From DASWJZ01 sp964440525 (lineage in GTDB: Bacteria > Pseudomonadota > Alphaproteobacteria > Rhizobiales > Afifellaceae), in assembly GCA_964440525.1 (NCBI GenBank), contig CAYTTC010000029.1, forward strand, positions 1 through 38,897: 38,897 bases of DNA, in the 5' to 3' direction. How positions within the stretch are numbered: the first letter of the stretch is position 1; every line of letters begins with the position of its first letter. The position numbers and the translations under genes were made by a program. Of this stretch, positions 16,844-24,490 are shown in pieces. Below the pieces are notes generated by a model that had not been told where the DNA came from, ran no database searches, and worked only from the letters and a program-made list of their open reading frames with translations.

Positions 16844-17590
16844 ATGAGCGTCGGAGGGCCGCTCGTCGGCCGGGTCGCCGTCGTTACGGGGGCATCGCGC
16901 GGGATCGGCTACCACGCGGCCAAGGGCTTCGCCGCCGCGGGCGCGCATGTCATCGCCGTGGCGCGGACGGTTGGCGGCCTCGAAGAGCTCGACGACGAGA
17001 TCAGGGCGGCCGGCGGGTCGGCCACGCTGGTGCCGCTCGACCTCAAGGATTTCGACGGCATCGACCGGCTCGGCGCCGCCATCTTCGAGCGCTGGAAGAA
17101 GCTCGACGTGCTCCTCGCCAACGCCGCGATCCTCGGCCAGCTTTCCCCGCTCGGTCATGTTCCCCCAAAGGTCTGGGAGGATGTGATGGCCGTCAACGTC
17201 ACTGCCAACTGGCGGCTTATCCGCTCCCTCGATCCGTTGCTCCGGCAGAGCGATTCCGGCCGCGCCCTCTTTATGACCTCGGTGCTCGCGCGCCGCCCGC
17301 GCCCATTCTGGGGAGCTTATGCCGTGTCGAAAGCGGCGGTCGAAATGCTCGCCCGGACCTACGCCAAGGAAGTCGAGGCAACCCCGATCCGCGTCGTGAC
17401 GATCGATCCGGGCCGCACGCGAACGGCGCTCCGCGCCCAGGCGATGCCAGGTGAGGACCCACACGCGCTGCCACATCCCTCGCAGATCGTGCCGCGTCTC
17501 ATCGAAATGGCGTCGCCAGCCTTCGCGCGGACGAACGTGCTTTTCGATTTCCCGACCGGGCTTTATTCCGACTGGCCGCTTTCGAGCTGA
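16844..17590 (+). CDS. SDR family NAD(P)-dependent oxidoreductase
   Basis: 248 residues. Classical short-chain dehydrogenase fold: cofactor loop TGASRGIG at 15-22, a variant NAAI where most members have NNAG, the catalytic Ser in MTSVLARRP, and Tyr/Lys in YAVSKAA. Substrate is unknown. The ATG at 16844 is eleven bases after the purF stop; an out-of-frame ATG overlaps that stop. An SDR after purF recurs in rhizobial genomes as far as I recall, so a constant but unproven role is likely. The next gene begins five bases after its stop, which suggests one operon. Confidence 0.85.
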   Translation: MSVGGPLVGRVAVVTGASRGIGYHAAKGFAAAGAHVIAVARTVGGLEELDDEIRAAGGSATLVPLDLKDFDGIDRLGAAIFERWKKLDVLLANAAILGQLSPLGHVPPKVWEDVMAVNVTANWRLIRSLDPLLRQSDSGRALFMTSVLARRPRPFWGAYAVSKAAVEMLARTYAKEVEATPIRVVTIDPGRTRTALRAQAMPGEDPHALPHPSQIVPRLIEMASPAFARTNVLFDFPTGLYSDWPLSS

Positions 17591-17595
17591 GAGCC

Positions 17596-17907
17596 ATGCA
17601 TCTCATCCAAATCCTGCTGCCGCTCTACGACAACGAGGGAAATACGCTGCCTCAAATGGAATTTCGCCGTGTCTCGAGCGAGCTATCGCACCGCTTCGGC
17701 GGGCTGACCGCCTTCACCCGCGCGCCAGCGGAGGGCGTCTGGAGGGAGCATGACGCGGCGCATACCACGCACGACGAGATCGTCGTCTTCGAGGTGATGG
17801 TCGAGGATCTGGATCGCGCCTGGTGGGCGACCTACCGGAAAGATCTCGAGCGGCGTTTTCGGCAGGGCGAAGTAGTCATCAGAGCCCAGGCGATGGAGCA
17901 ATTGTAA
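17596..17907 (+). CDS. Small conserved-looking protein of unknown function
   Basis: 103 residues, starting five bases after the SDR gene, so probably cotranscribed. It has no signal peptide or membrane segment. The sequence alternates beta-like and helical stretches (MHLIQILLPLYDNEGN, DEIVVFEVMVEDLDRAWWA), suggesting a small alpha/beta domain, perhaps a ferredoxin-like dimeric barrel. I do not recognise the family. Its 3' end overlaps, tail to tail, the tiny minus-strand gene at 17879. Confidence 0.65.
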   Translation: MHLIQILLPLYDNEGNTLPQMEFRRVSSELSHRFGGLTAFTRAPAEGVWREHDAAHTTHDEIVVFEVMVEDLDRAWWATYRKDLERRFRQGEVVIRAQAMEQL

Positions 17908-18058
17908 CGGTCAGATCCGGCGCAGTCTTGACCAGGTCGTCTCGAATTGCCGCTCGGCCCGATTGGCGCTCTCGCTTCCAAAAGGACCGCTTGGCATCTC
18001 TTAGGTGCTTCCGCCACTCTGGCGAGGCGGACAGGTAGCCCTTCTTCACATGCGCCAT
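17879..18058 (-). CDS. Candidate 59-residue basic protein
   Basis: Minus-strand frame from ATG 18058 to TGA 17879. The product is strongly basic and aromatic (MAHVKKGYLSASPEWRKHLR, then KRSFWKRERQSGR), resembling small uncharacterised proteins with a KHLR...FWK pattern that I recall from rhizobia; I cannot confirm this. No clear ribosome-binding site is visible. Its last 29 bases overlap the end of the opposite-strand gene at 17596. The composition and lack of a better reading of this gap favour a real gene. Confidence 0.5.
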   Translation of the reverse strand: MAHVKKGYLSASPEWRKHLRDAKRSFWKRERQSGRAAIRDDLVKTAPDLTVTIAPSPGL

Positions 18059-18134
18059 GGGTCAGTCGCTGCTCTGCTTTAGACCAAGCATCAAGAGAGG
18101 CTGCACCTAGTCGAGCAAATTCAGGAGTGCAAGC

Positions 18135-19508
18135 TCACCCCCGCTTTTTCCTTCCCTCGAACGGATTCGCGCCGCTCCGCACCATCAGCCTTATCGGCAC
18201 GCCGGCTAGACCAAAGTCCTCGCGGATTCCGTTGACCAGATAGCGCCGATAGGCCTCCGGCAACGCCTCCGGCCGCGAGCAGGAGAGGTAGAAGGTCGGC
18301 GGTCGTGTCTTCGATTGCGCCAAATATTTGAGCTTGATCCGCCGGCCGGTGACGGCGGGCGGCGGGTGCCGCTCCGTCATTGCCAGGAGCCAGCGGTTCA
18401 GGGCCGCCGTCGGCACGCGCTTGTTCCAGGTCGCGTAAACGTCGAGCACGGCCTGCATCAATCGGTCGAGGCCGTCGCCCGAAAGCGCCGAGATCGGCAC
18501 CATCGGCACGCCGCGGACCTGCGTCAGCGTCTCCTCGAGATCGAGCTTGAGCGTCCTGAGCCGCGCCTCCTTGTCGGGCACGCGGTCCCATTTGTTGAGT
18601 GCGAGCACGAGCGCCCGCCCCTCCTCCGCGACGAGATCGGCAAGTTGCAGGTCCTGCTTCTCGAAAGGCTCGGTCGCGTCCATCATGAGCACCACGACTT
18701 CGGCGAAGCGGATCACCTTCAGCGCATCGCCGACCGAAAGCTGCTCGAGCTTTTCCACCACCTTCGCCTTGCGGCGGATACCGGCCGTGTCGGCGAGGCG
18801 AATCTTGCGCCCGCACCAGCTCCAGTCGACGGCGATCGCATCGCGCGTGGTCCCCGCTTCGGCGCTGGTCAGCATTCGCTCCTCGCCGATCAGCCGATTG
18901 ACCAGCGTCGACTTGCCGGCGTTCGGCTGCCCGATGATTGCGATGTGGAGCGGCTTGTCTTCCGCGCTCTCCACCTCCTCCTCCGCGTCGGCGCGATCGC
19001 CGTGCTCCTCGGTCTTCGGCATTGCCGCGCGGATCGCGTCGGTGATGTCGGAGATGCCGAGCCCGTGCTCGGCCGACACTGCGACCGGATCGCCGAAGCC
19101 GAGCGAATAAGCATCGAGGAACCCGCTATCGCTTGCGCGGCTTTCGCCCTTGTTGGCGACGAGCACGACCGGCTTTCCGGACGCGCGCAGGATCTTGGCG
19201 AAATGCTGATCGGCCGGGGTCACGCCCACGCGCGCATCAACCACAAAAAGCACGAGGTCGGCTTGCCTGACCGCCGCCTCGGTCTGCCCTCGCATGCGGT
19301 CGGCGAGCGACTCCCGTGCGGCTTCCTCGAGCCCGGCCGTGTCGATCAGGCGCAGGCTCAGATCGCCGAGTTCGACCTCCGCCTCGCGCCAGTCGCGCGT
19401 GACGCCCGGCAAATCGTGGACGAGCGCCAGCCGCTTTCCGGCCAGCCTGTTGAAGAGGGTCGATTTTCCGACATTCGGCCGCCCCGCGATGACGACGGTG
19501 AAGGCCAA
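18135..19508 (-). CDS. der: Ribosome-assembly GTPase Der (EngA)
   Basis: Tandem GTPase required for 50S subunit assembly. 457 residues. First G domain: GRPNVGKST at 9-17, DTAG, and NKGE at the G4 position; second G domain: GQPNAGKST, DTAG and NKWD. A C-terminal KH-like domain ends in the basic segment NPFEGRKKRG. The NKGE variant in the first domain departs from the usual NKxD. The start is TTG at 19508: the upstream in-frame codon run hits the stop of the preceding gene at 19518, and TTG gives the expected N-terminus AFTVVIAGRPNVG. No strong ribosome-binding site, so coupling to the upstream gene is likely. Confidence 0.96.
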   Translation of the reverse strand: MAFTVVIAGRPNVGKSTLFNRLAGKRLALVHDLPGVTRDWREAEVELGDLSLRLIDTAGLEEAARESLADRMRGQTEAAVRQADLVLFVVDARVGVTPADQHFAKILRASGKPVVLVANKGESRASDSGFLDAYSLGFGDPVAVSAEHGLGISDITDAIRAAMPKTEEHGDRADAEEEVESAEDKPLHIAIIGQPNAGKSTLVNRLIGEERMLTSAEAGTTRDAIAVDWSWCGRKIRLADTAGIRRKAKVVEKLEQLSVGDALKVIRFAEVVVLMMDATEPFEKQDLQLADLVAEEGRALVLALNKWDRVPDKEARLRTLKLDLEETLTQVRGVPMVPISALSGDGLDRLMQAVLDVYATWNKRVPTAALNRWLLAMTERHPPPAVTGRRIKLKYLAQSKTRPPTFYLSCSRPEALPEAYRRYLVNGIREDFGLAGVPIRLMVRSGANPFEGRKKRG

Positions 19509-19517
19509 GGAGCGGCC

Positions 19518-20840
19518 TTACCGGAAGGCGGCGAGCGAGCCGTCGGCGGAAAGGATGAGGAGCTGGCCGGCGGCGGCGATCGGCTTGACATAGGCCGGGC
19601 TCGGCAGCTGGCGATCGACGATGATGTTGCCCGTGGCAGGATCGACGCCGACAAGTTTCTTGTCGTTTGACACCGCCCAAAGCATGCTGCCGGCAAGCGT
19701 CGGGCCCGCCCACACGGAGAAGAATTTCTTCTTGCGCACGACCGGCAGTGCCGAACGCCAGAACAGTGTTCCGCTCGTGCGGTCGAGCGCCACAAGATTG
19801 TCCTGCAGATCGACGATGAAGATCGCGTTGCCGGAGACGGCAGGCGTCGAGGCGCTGCCGATATTCTGCTCCCAGAGCCGCTCGCCGTCGGCAAGCCTCA
19901 CCGCGATGGTGCGGCCGGAAACGCCCGTCGCGTAGACCACTCCTTCGTAGATGACCGGGCTCGCCGCGACTTCGGTGAGGCCGGAAACGGCGAGCGTTCG
20001 GGTCGAGCGGATCACCGCGTCGGCCCATTTGAGCGTGCCCGTCTCCGCATCGAACGCGGTCACCTCGCCGGATGAATAGGGCACGACGACCGTATCGCCG
20101 GAGAACGCGGGACTGGCTGCCGAGAGCACGCCTGCGGTTTCGGGAATCCCCGGATATTGCCACGCCTCGGTCCCGTCCGCCTGGTTGACGGCGTGAAGCA
20201 CGCTGGTGGCGCTCACCACGAAAACCTTTCCGCCCGCGGCGGTCGGCGCCGAATGGGCGGGCGCGCTCATCTTGAACGCCCAGATCCGCGTGCCGCTCGC
20301 TGCGTCGAGCGCCACCAGCTCGCCGAAACCGGTCGCGGCGAAGATCGCAGTGCCGGAAGCTGCTATGCCGCCGCCCGCAGCCCTACTCTTCTCTCCTTCG
20401 GGAGCGAGCGAGATCGACCACGATTTGCCGCCGCCCGGTGCGAGCGCAGTCACCGTGCCGCTCGTATCGTAGACGAATATGCGTCCGCCATAGACGAGCG
20501 GCGGCACAGATGGACGGACGTTGCGCTTGCTCGCCTTCTCGACGGCGCGGGCCCGCCAGGACGAGGCTCCGGAGGTACCCTCCAGGCTGACGTTGCCCGG
20601 GGCGTTGGCGGCGTTGCCGCCCGGCTGCGACCAGTCAGCCATGGGCTGGGCGCCACCGATCGAAGGCGTGCCTCCCGTCACGTTGGCGACACTTTGAGGC
20701 AGTGCCGCAACGCGTTCTCCGGGCAGGATCTCTTCCTTCCTGTTGAACGGGTTTAGCCCGCCCAACTTGCTGCAGCCGCCGAAGAGAACGGCGAGGACGA
20801 CAAGCGCCAGGATTGCGGGGAGAGCTTTCTTATTGGTCAT
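19518..20840 (-). CDS. bamB: BamB-like PQQ-repeat beta-propeller lipoprotein
   Basis: Probable outer-membrane assembly factor BamB, a periplasmic lipoprotein scaffold of the BAM complex. 440 residues from ATG 20840 (GAGG upstream; a GTG four codons earlier is less likely). The N-terminus is a lipoprotein-type signal ending VLFGGC. Repeated PQQ-like blades follow, e.g. GELVALDAASGTRIWAF, GEVTAFDAETGTLKWAD and NLVALDRTSGTLFWRS, about seven in all. The order TPR protein-bamB-der matches yfgM-bamB-der of E. coli, which supports the assignment. The stop lies nine bases before the der start. Confidence 0.88.
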   Translation of the reverse strand: MTNKKALPAILALVVLAVLFGGCSKLGGLNPFNRKEEILPGERVAALPQSVANVTGGTPSIGGAQPMADWSQPGGNAANAPGNVSLEGTSGASSWRARAVEKASKRNVRPSVPPLVYGGRIFVYDTSGTVTALAPGGGKSWSISLAPEGEKSRAAGGGIAASGTAIFAATGFGELVALDAASGTRIWAFKMSAPAHSAPTAAGGKVFVVSATSVLHAVNQADGTEAWQYPGIPETAGVLSAASPAFSGDTVVVPYSSGEVTAFDAETGTLKWADAVIRSTRTLAVSGLTEVAASPVIYEGVVYATGVSGRTIAVRLADGERLWEQNIGSASTPAVSGNAIFIVDLQDNLVALDRTSGTLFWRSALPVVRKKKFFSVWAGPTLAGSMLWAVSNDKKLVGVDPATGNIIVDRQLPSPAYVKPIAAAGQLLILSADGSLAAFR

Positions 20841-20879
20841 GATGGTCCGCACTGCCTCGTCATTGCGGCGGAATAGCGC

Positions 20880-21713
20880 CTAAGGCGTCGTGGTGGTTGG
20901 CGGAGCGCCGGAAGCGTCCGGAGCCGGAACCGGAAGAGTCTCGCCCTCCGCTCCTGCCGCGCTGCCGTCAGGCTCTGCCGGCGGAGCCGCCGGAGCCGTC
21001 GCGGCACCGCCAGCGCCCGACGCCGCATCGGTTCCCGGCGCCGCAAGTTGTCCGTCGATTAGCGAGATCATCAACCCGGAGCGGACCCAGAGGTCCGCGG
21101 GAGTTTCCGCATCCTGCTGGATCTCGGCGAAGGCATCGCGCGCCGCCTGCAGATCGCCGGCCTGATAGGCAGCCGTCCCAAGAATCTCGCGAGCCACATG
21201 GCGCCAGGATTTACCCGGTGTGTTCAGCGGCTCCGCCCGCTCCTTCGCACCGGCGAGGTCGCCGGAATCGAGCGCCAGAAGCGCGGCCCTGATCCGCCCG
21301 AGGTCCCGTAGCGGCTGAGGGACCGTGCTGTCGTTGGCCACTTCGTCGTAGGCGGCGAGCGCCTCCGGCTTGGCGCCTGCTCCGGCCTTTTCTCCAGCAA
21401 GCCGAAGCCGCGCCAGAGCCGAATAGCCGATGTCGGAATCCTCGGCGATGGCCGCAAGCTCGGCCTCCCCCTCAGTCCGGTTGCCGCTTTCGATTGCTGC
21501 AAGCGCCTCCATGAAGCGGTCGCCGGCCTGCGCCGCCTTCCGCTCCTCCCACCAGATCCAGCCGCGATATCCCGCCGTAATCGCCACGATCAGCACGCAA
21601 ACGCCGATGAAGAGCGGCGCGAAGCGCTTCCACAGCACCTTCAGCTGATCGCGGCGAAGCTCCTCGTCGACCTCGCGGATGAATGTTTCGGATCGGCGCT
21701 CGTCGTTGGCCAT
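20880..21713 (-). CDS. YfgM-like TPR membrane protein
   Basis: 277 residues. A cytoplasmic N-terminus (SETFIREVDEELRRDQLKVL) precedes one membrane helix at about 33-50 (FIGVCVLIVAITAGYRGWIW) and a periplasmic helical repeat region (about 60-230) of TPR type; the last 50 residues are Ala/Pro/Gly/Thr-rich and low in complexity. Domain order, single anchor and position before bamB-der match YfgM, the SecYEG-associated periplasmic chaperone ancillary protein of E. coli. Function is inferred from that. Confidence 0.8.
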   Translation of the reverse strand: MANDERRSETFIREVDEELRRDQLKVLWKRFAPLFIGVCVLIVAITAGYRGWIWWEERKAAQAGDRFMEALAAIESGNRTEGEAELAAIAEDSDIGYSALARLRLAGEKAGAGAKPEALAAYDEVANDSTVPQPLRDLGRIRAALLALDSGDLAGAKERAEPLNTPGKSWRHVAREILGTAAYQAGDLQAARDAFAEIQQDAETPADLWVRSGLMISLIDGQLAAPGTDAASGAGGAATAPAAPPAEPDGSAAGAEGETLPVPAPDASGAPPTTTTP

Positions 21714-21890
21714 AGGGTCCAGGATCGATTTGCGGCAGGATTGCGCGGTTTCGGCCCCGCCGAAAGAGCCCGCGAAGCGGCGCGGACCCTACCCACTTTG
21801 TCATTCAGAGGCAACAAACTCGGCCGCCCGCCCGCCAGCCTTCGCACTACGGCCGGCGAGCCAGCCTACGGCGCCTGCTTCGCCCTCAGG

Positions 21891-22171
21891 CTATCGCGAA
21901 ATCCGCGCATTCCGACAAGCCTGCGAGACACCAGTGAGCGGCCGCCAGCGATACAGGGGATTTTCCGCGTTGAGGGTCAGATGCACCCCTATGTCGAGGC
22001 GCGGGTCCTTCGCCTGCATCTCGGCGATTTCCAGGAACCACGGGCAGGGGACCATCACCGCGCCGGATGTGCAGACGCCAAGCTTGGTGAGCTCGCCGAA
22101 GGCGACGTTGGCGCTGTGCTTATTCCGAGGTCGTCTTCATGGACGACGACCCTTGGTTTCTTCTGCGTCAC
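21891..22171 (-). pseudogene. Remnant of a ChbG/HpnK (YdjC-like) carbohydrate deacetylase
   Basis: Minus strand. From GTG 22171 (with GAGG upstream) the first 18 codons read MTQKKPRVVVHEDDLGIS, the metal-binding start of the YdjC family (HxDD-type). Near 22117 one base is missing; in the next frame the match continues as HSANVAFGELTKLG, then TSGAVMVPCPWFLEIAEMQA, LDIGVHLTLNAE and YRWRPLTG, all typical of the family. Similarity stops near 21945 and the frame ends at TAG 21891. About 85 of the usual 250-300 residues remain, so the gene is both frameshifted and truncated. The rest of the gap 21714-22228 shows no gene. Confidence 0.8.
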
Positions 22172-22228
22172 CAAAGCCTCGCTGTCGGCCCGCCAACCTT
22201 GCAATCGCCCTGCCACGACCCAGCCGAC

Positions 22229-23053
22229 TTAGCGCTTTTTTGGCTGGTAGACGTGCTCCGGTCCGGGAAACGTCCCGGCCCGCACCTCCTTGGCGTAATC
22301 CGACACCGCCGCCTCGATCTGCTCGCGGAGCGAGCCGAATTTCTTCACGAATTTCGGCGTCCAGTCGCTGAGGCCCAGCATATCTTCGAGAACCAAGATC
22401 TGGCCGTCGCAGGCGGGCGAGGCGCCGATGCCGATTGTCGGGGCGGCGATCGAGGCGGTGACGGCGCGGGCGACCGGCTCGACGATCCCCTCCATCACGA
22501 TAGCGAAGGCGCCGGCCTCGGCGATGGCGCGGGCGTCGGCCTCCAAAAGCTTCTGCCCCTCCGCGCCGTGGCCCTGCACGCGGAAGCCGCCCATCGTATT
22601 GACGGCTTGCGGGGTGAGGCCGACATGGCCCATCACCGGCACGCCGCGGCGGACGAGAAACGCCACCGTCTCGGCCATATGCACGCCGCCTTCGAGCTTG
22701 ATCGCGCCGGCGCCCGTCTCCTTCAGAACGCGCGCGGCATTGCGAAAAGCCTGCTCGCGGTTCTCCTCGTAGGATCCGAAGGGCATATCGACGACGACAA
22801 GCGCGCGCCTTGAGCCGCGCATCACGGCCCGCCCCTGCAGGATCATCATGTCGAGCGTCACCGGCACGGTCGTCTCCAGCCCATGCATGACCATGCCGAG
22901 CGAATCGCCGACCAGGATGAAGTCGCAATAGCGATCCACGATGCCCGCGGTGTGGGCGTGGTAGGCGGTGAGCGCGACGATCCGCTCGCCGTTCTTGCGC
23001 CCTGCAATGTCGACGGCGGTGATGCGGCGGGCGGCGGTTTCTGCGGCCATCAT
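22229..23053 (-). CDS. panB: 3-methyl-2-oxobutanoate hydroxymethyltransferase
   Basis: Makes ketopantoate from alpha-ketoisovalerate and methylene-THF in the pantothenate (CoA, ACP arm) pathway. 274 residues from ATG 23053, which overlaps the nnrU stop by four bases (ATGA); an adjacent ATG at 23050 is equally possible. Family motifs are present: LTAYHAHTAG, the metal-binding VGDSLGMVMHG, KLEGG, GHVGLTPQ and IGIGASPACDGQILV. It is coupled to nnrU upstream. No panC was found in the window. Confidence 0.96.
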   Translation of the reverse strand: MMAAETAARRITAVDIAGRKNGERIVALTAYHAHTAGIVDRYCDFILVGDSLGMVMHGLETTVPVTLDMMILQGRAVMRGSRRALVVVDMPFGSYEENREQAFRNAARVLKETGAGAIKLEGGVHMAETVAFLVRRGVPVMGHVGLTPQAVNTMGGFRVQGHGAEGQKLLEADARAIAEAGAFAIVMEGIVEPVARAVTASIAAPTIGIGASPACDGQILVLEDMLGLSDWTPKFVKKFGSLREQIEAAVSDYAKEVRAGTFPGPEHVYQPKKR

Positions 23054-23628
23054 GCGAGCGGGCTCACGCCGATCAGCCATTCGTGCAGGCCCCAAACGAG
23101 CACGGCCCAGATCGCCACGCCGACCACGACGGCGATGATGTCGTTACGCGCCGGCCCCGCGATCCGCACCATCCCTGTGGCCCGATCGCGGCGGCGGCTG
23201 GCGACGAAGTCGGTGACTGCCCACACCAGGAAGGAGCCGAACAGGAAGAGATCGGCAAGCGTGCCGTTGGCGAGGAGGTGCGCGAAGGTCCAGACCTTGA
23301 CCGCGAGGATCATCGGGTGGCCGAGCCGCGCCTTGATGCGGCCGGCCGGCACGAGATAGGCTCCGAGGAGGACGAAGGCGACGAGGTTCAGCGCGACGGC
23401 AAGGTGTTTCAGCCAAACCGGCGAGATCCACAGCAGGATCGGATCCTGCCGCGCCATGCCGTAGCCCCAGACGATGAGGACGAGCCCGACCGCCGAGGCG
23501 AGCGAATAGATGCCCTTCCAAGGGCCCTCCCCGAGCCGGGCGATGAGGGTCTTCCGCCAATCCTCCGCGAGGATGCGCGCGGAATGTGCACCGAGGAAGA
23601 TGATGAGGCCAAGGATGAGGACGAGCAT
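23050..23628 (-). CDS. NnrU family membrane protein
   Basis: 192 residues with about six membrane segments. The family features are the N-terminal LILGLIIFLGAHSARI, KGIYSLASAVGLVLIVWGYG and GHPMILAVKVWTFAHLLANG, including His residues within membrane regions. NnrU was first linked to nitric-oxide and nitrite respiration in Rhodobacter; many members, as here, lie away from denitrification genes and have no settled role. The start has GGAGAG upstream. The stop overlaps panB by four bases, so the two are coupled. Confidence 0.9.
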   Translation of the reverse strand: MLVLILGLIIFLGAHSARILAEDWRKTLIARLGEGPWKGIYSLASAVGLVLIVWGYGMARQDPILLWISPVWLKHLAVALNLVAFVLLGAYLVPAGRIKARLGHPMILAVKVWTFAHLLANGTLADLFLFGSFLVWAVTDFVASRRRDRATGMVRIAGPARNDIIAVVVGVAIWAVLVWGLHEWLIGVSPLA

Positions 23629-23903
23629 GACGCTCTCCGTCGAAAACGGTCGATGGGCCTGCGCTAGCCCACGACGCGCATGCTGGCAAGGCGAGCGGTG
23701 GTCGCCTCGGCGACGTCACATCATCTGAAGGTGGTGAAATCCGGGATGGAAAGGCGGGGCCGAGCTCCACCCAGTTCTTAAGCTGCTTTCTGCGCTTCGT
23801 AGGATTTGCGCCAAACTGAGCGCGGATTCAGGTTACGCGAATGCGCAACGGCGGTCGGAAATGCTTCATTTCAGAAAGAAGGGATGCCTCCTAAGACATT
23901 CCA

Positions 23904-23921
23904 GCAGAATTCCTATTCTGC
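23904..23921 (-). terminator. Hairpin over the hicB stop codon
   Basis: Seven-base arms GCAGAAT/ATTCTGC with a four-base loop; the hicB TAG lies in the loop and arm. The stem is A/T-rich and no T run follows, so termination is only possible. Confidence 0.3.
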
Positions 23922-24131
23922 AGCCTGCACCTGCGGTTGGAACCGTGGCTCCGGAATAGGTAAGCCGCTTTCGCGGGCGACCTCCAGCCACCCCTCCATG
24001 GCAACACGCAATTCCGCGACTGCCTCCTCGGGCGTGTCGCCATGCGCCGCGCAGGGCTTCAAATCTGGCGCCTCTGCGATCCAGACTGCGTCTTCATCAG
24101 ACCAGTAGACGATGATGGCGTATTGGTTCAT
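23913..24131 (-). CDS. hicB: HicB-family antitoxin
   Basis: 72 residues with the HicB partial RNase H-like fold: YAIIVYWSDEDAVWIAEAPDL, then the helix TPEEAVAELRVAMEGWLEVA. It ends soon after (PIPEPRF), so there is no added HTH or ribbon-helix-helix DNA-binding domain, unlike longer HicB proteins that repress their own operon. The start overlaps the hicA stop by four bases, in the usual toxin-then-antitoxin order. Confidence 0.9.
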   Translation of the reverse strand: MNQYAIIVYWSDEDAVWIAEAPDLKPCAAHGDTPEEAVAELRVAMEGWLEVARESGLPIPEPRFQPQVQAAE

Positions 24132-24394
24132 TTGTCCGGGTCGAGTGTCAAACCGTATGCGCTAATCATATCGCGAAGTTCGCGACACTGATACCTCTTC
24201 GCCTCGTTTCCGTCCGGCTGGATCGGAAACGGCCGTCCGACCTTCGGATGGAGATATTGCCGATGACTTCCCGTTTGCCGCTTGAACTCAAAACCCAACG
24301 CCACAATCAACGCCTCAAATTCGCGAAACTGGATAGAACCGCGCCCCGCAATTACCTGCGCAAGAAGCCTCTCGAGCCTGCGTCCGCTGGCCAT
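24128..24394 (-). CDS. hicA: HicA-family mRNA interferase toxin
   Basis: 88 residues. The double-stranded RNA-binding-like HicA fold shows the glycine-histidine signature (GFEFKRQTGSHRQYLHP, catalytic His44). About 20 residues precede the canonical HicA start (MASGRRLERLLAQVIAGRGS), which is typical of the longer variant of the family. The toxin cleaves mRNA during translation when HicB is lost. It lies 96 bases after guaA in the same direction, so read-through is possible. Confidence 0.88.
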   Translation of the reverse strand: MASGRRLERLLAQVIAGRGSIQFREFEALIVALGFEFKRQTGSHRQYLHPKVGRPFPIQPDGNEAKRYQCRELRDMISAYGLTLDPDK

Positions 24395-24490
24395 CGAACC
24401 GCAATCCCTTACTGCGATTGTGGAGGTTGAGTCGAAGTTCTGTCAGCGCCCGAGGCAGGTCGTATTCGACCTCGTCCAAGTCAAATTCCG

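Noticed and set aside
18315..19670. Long plus-strand open frame antisense to der and bamB
   Set aside because: Composition typical of an antisense shadow in GC-rich DNA; der has full GTPase motifs on the other strand.
23778..23870. Minus-strand tail reading NPRSVWRKSYEAQKAA before a TAA in the nnrU-hicB gap
   Set aside because: It could be the end of a lost gene, but it has no start, a stop just upstream in frame, and no family I recognise.
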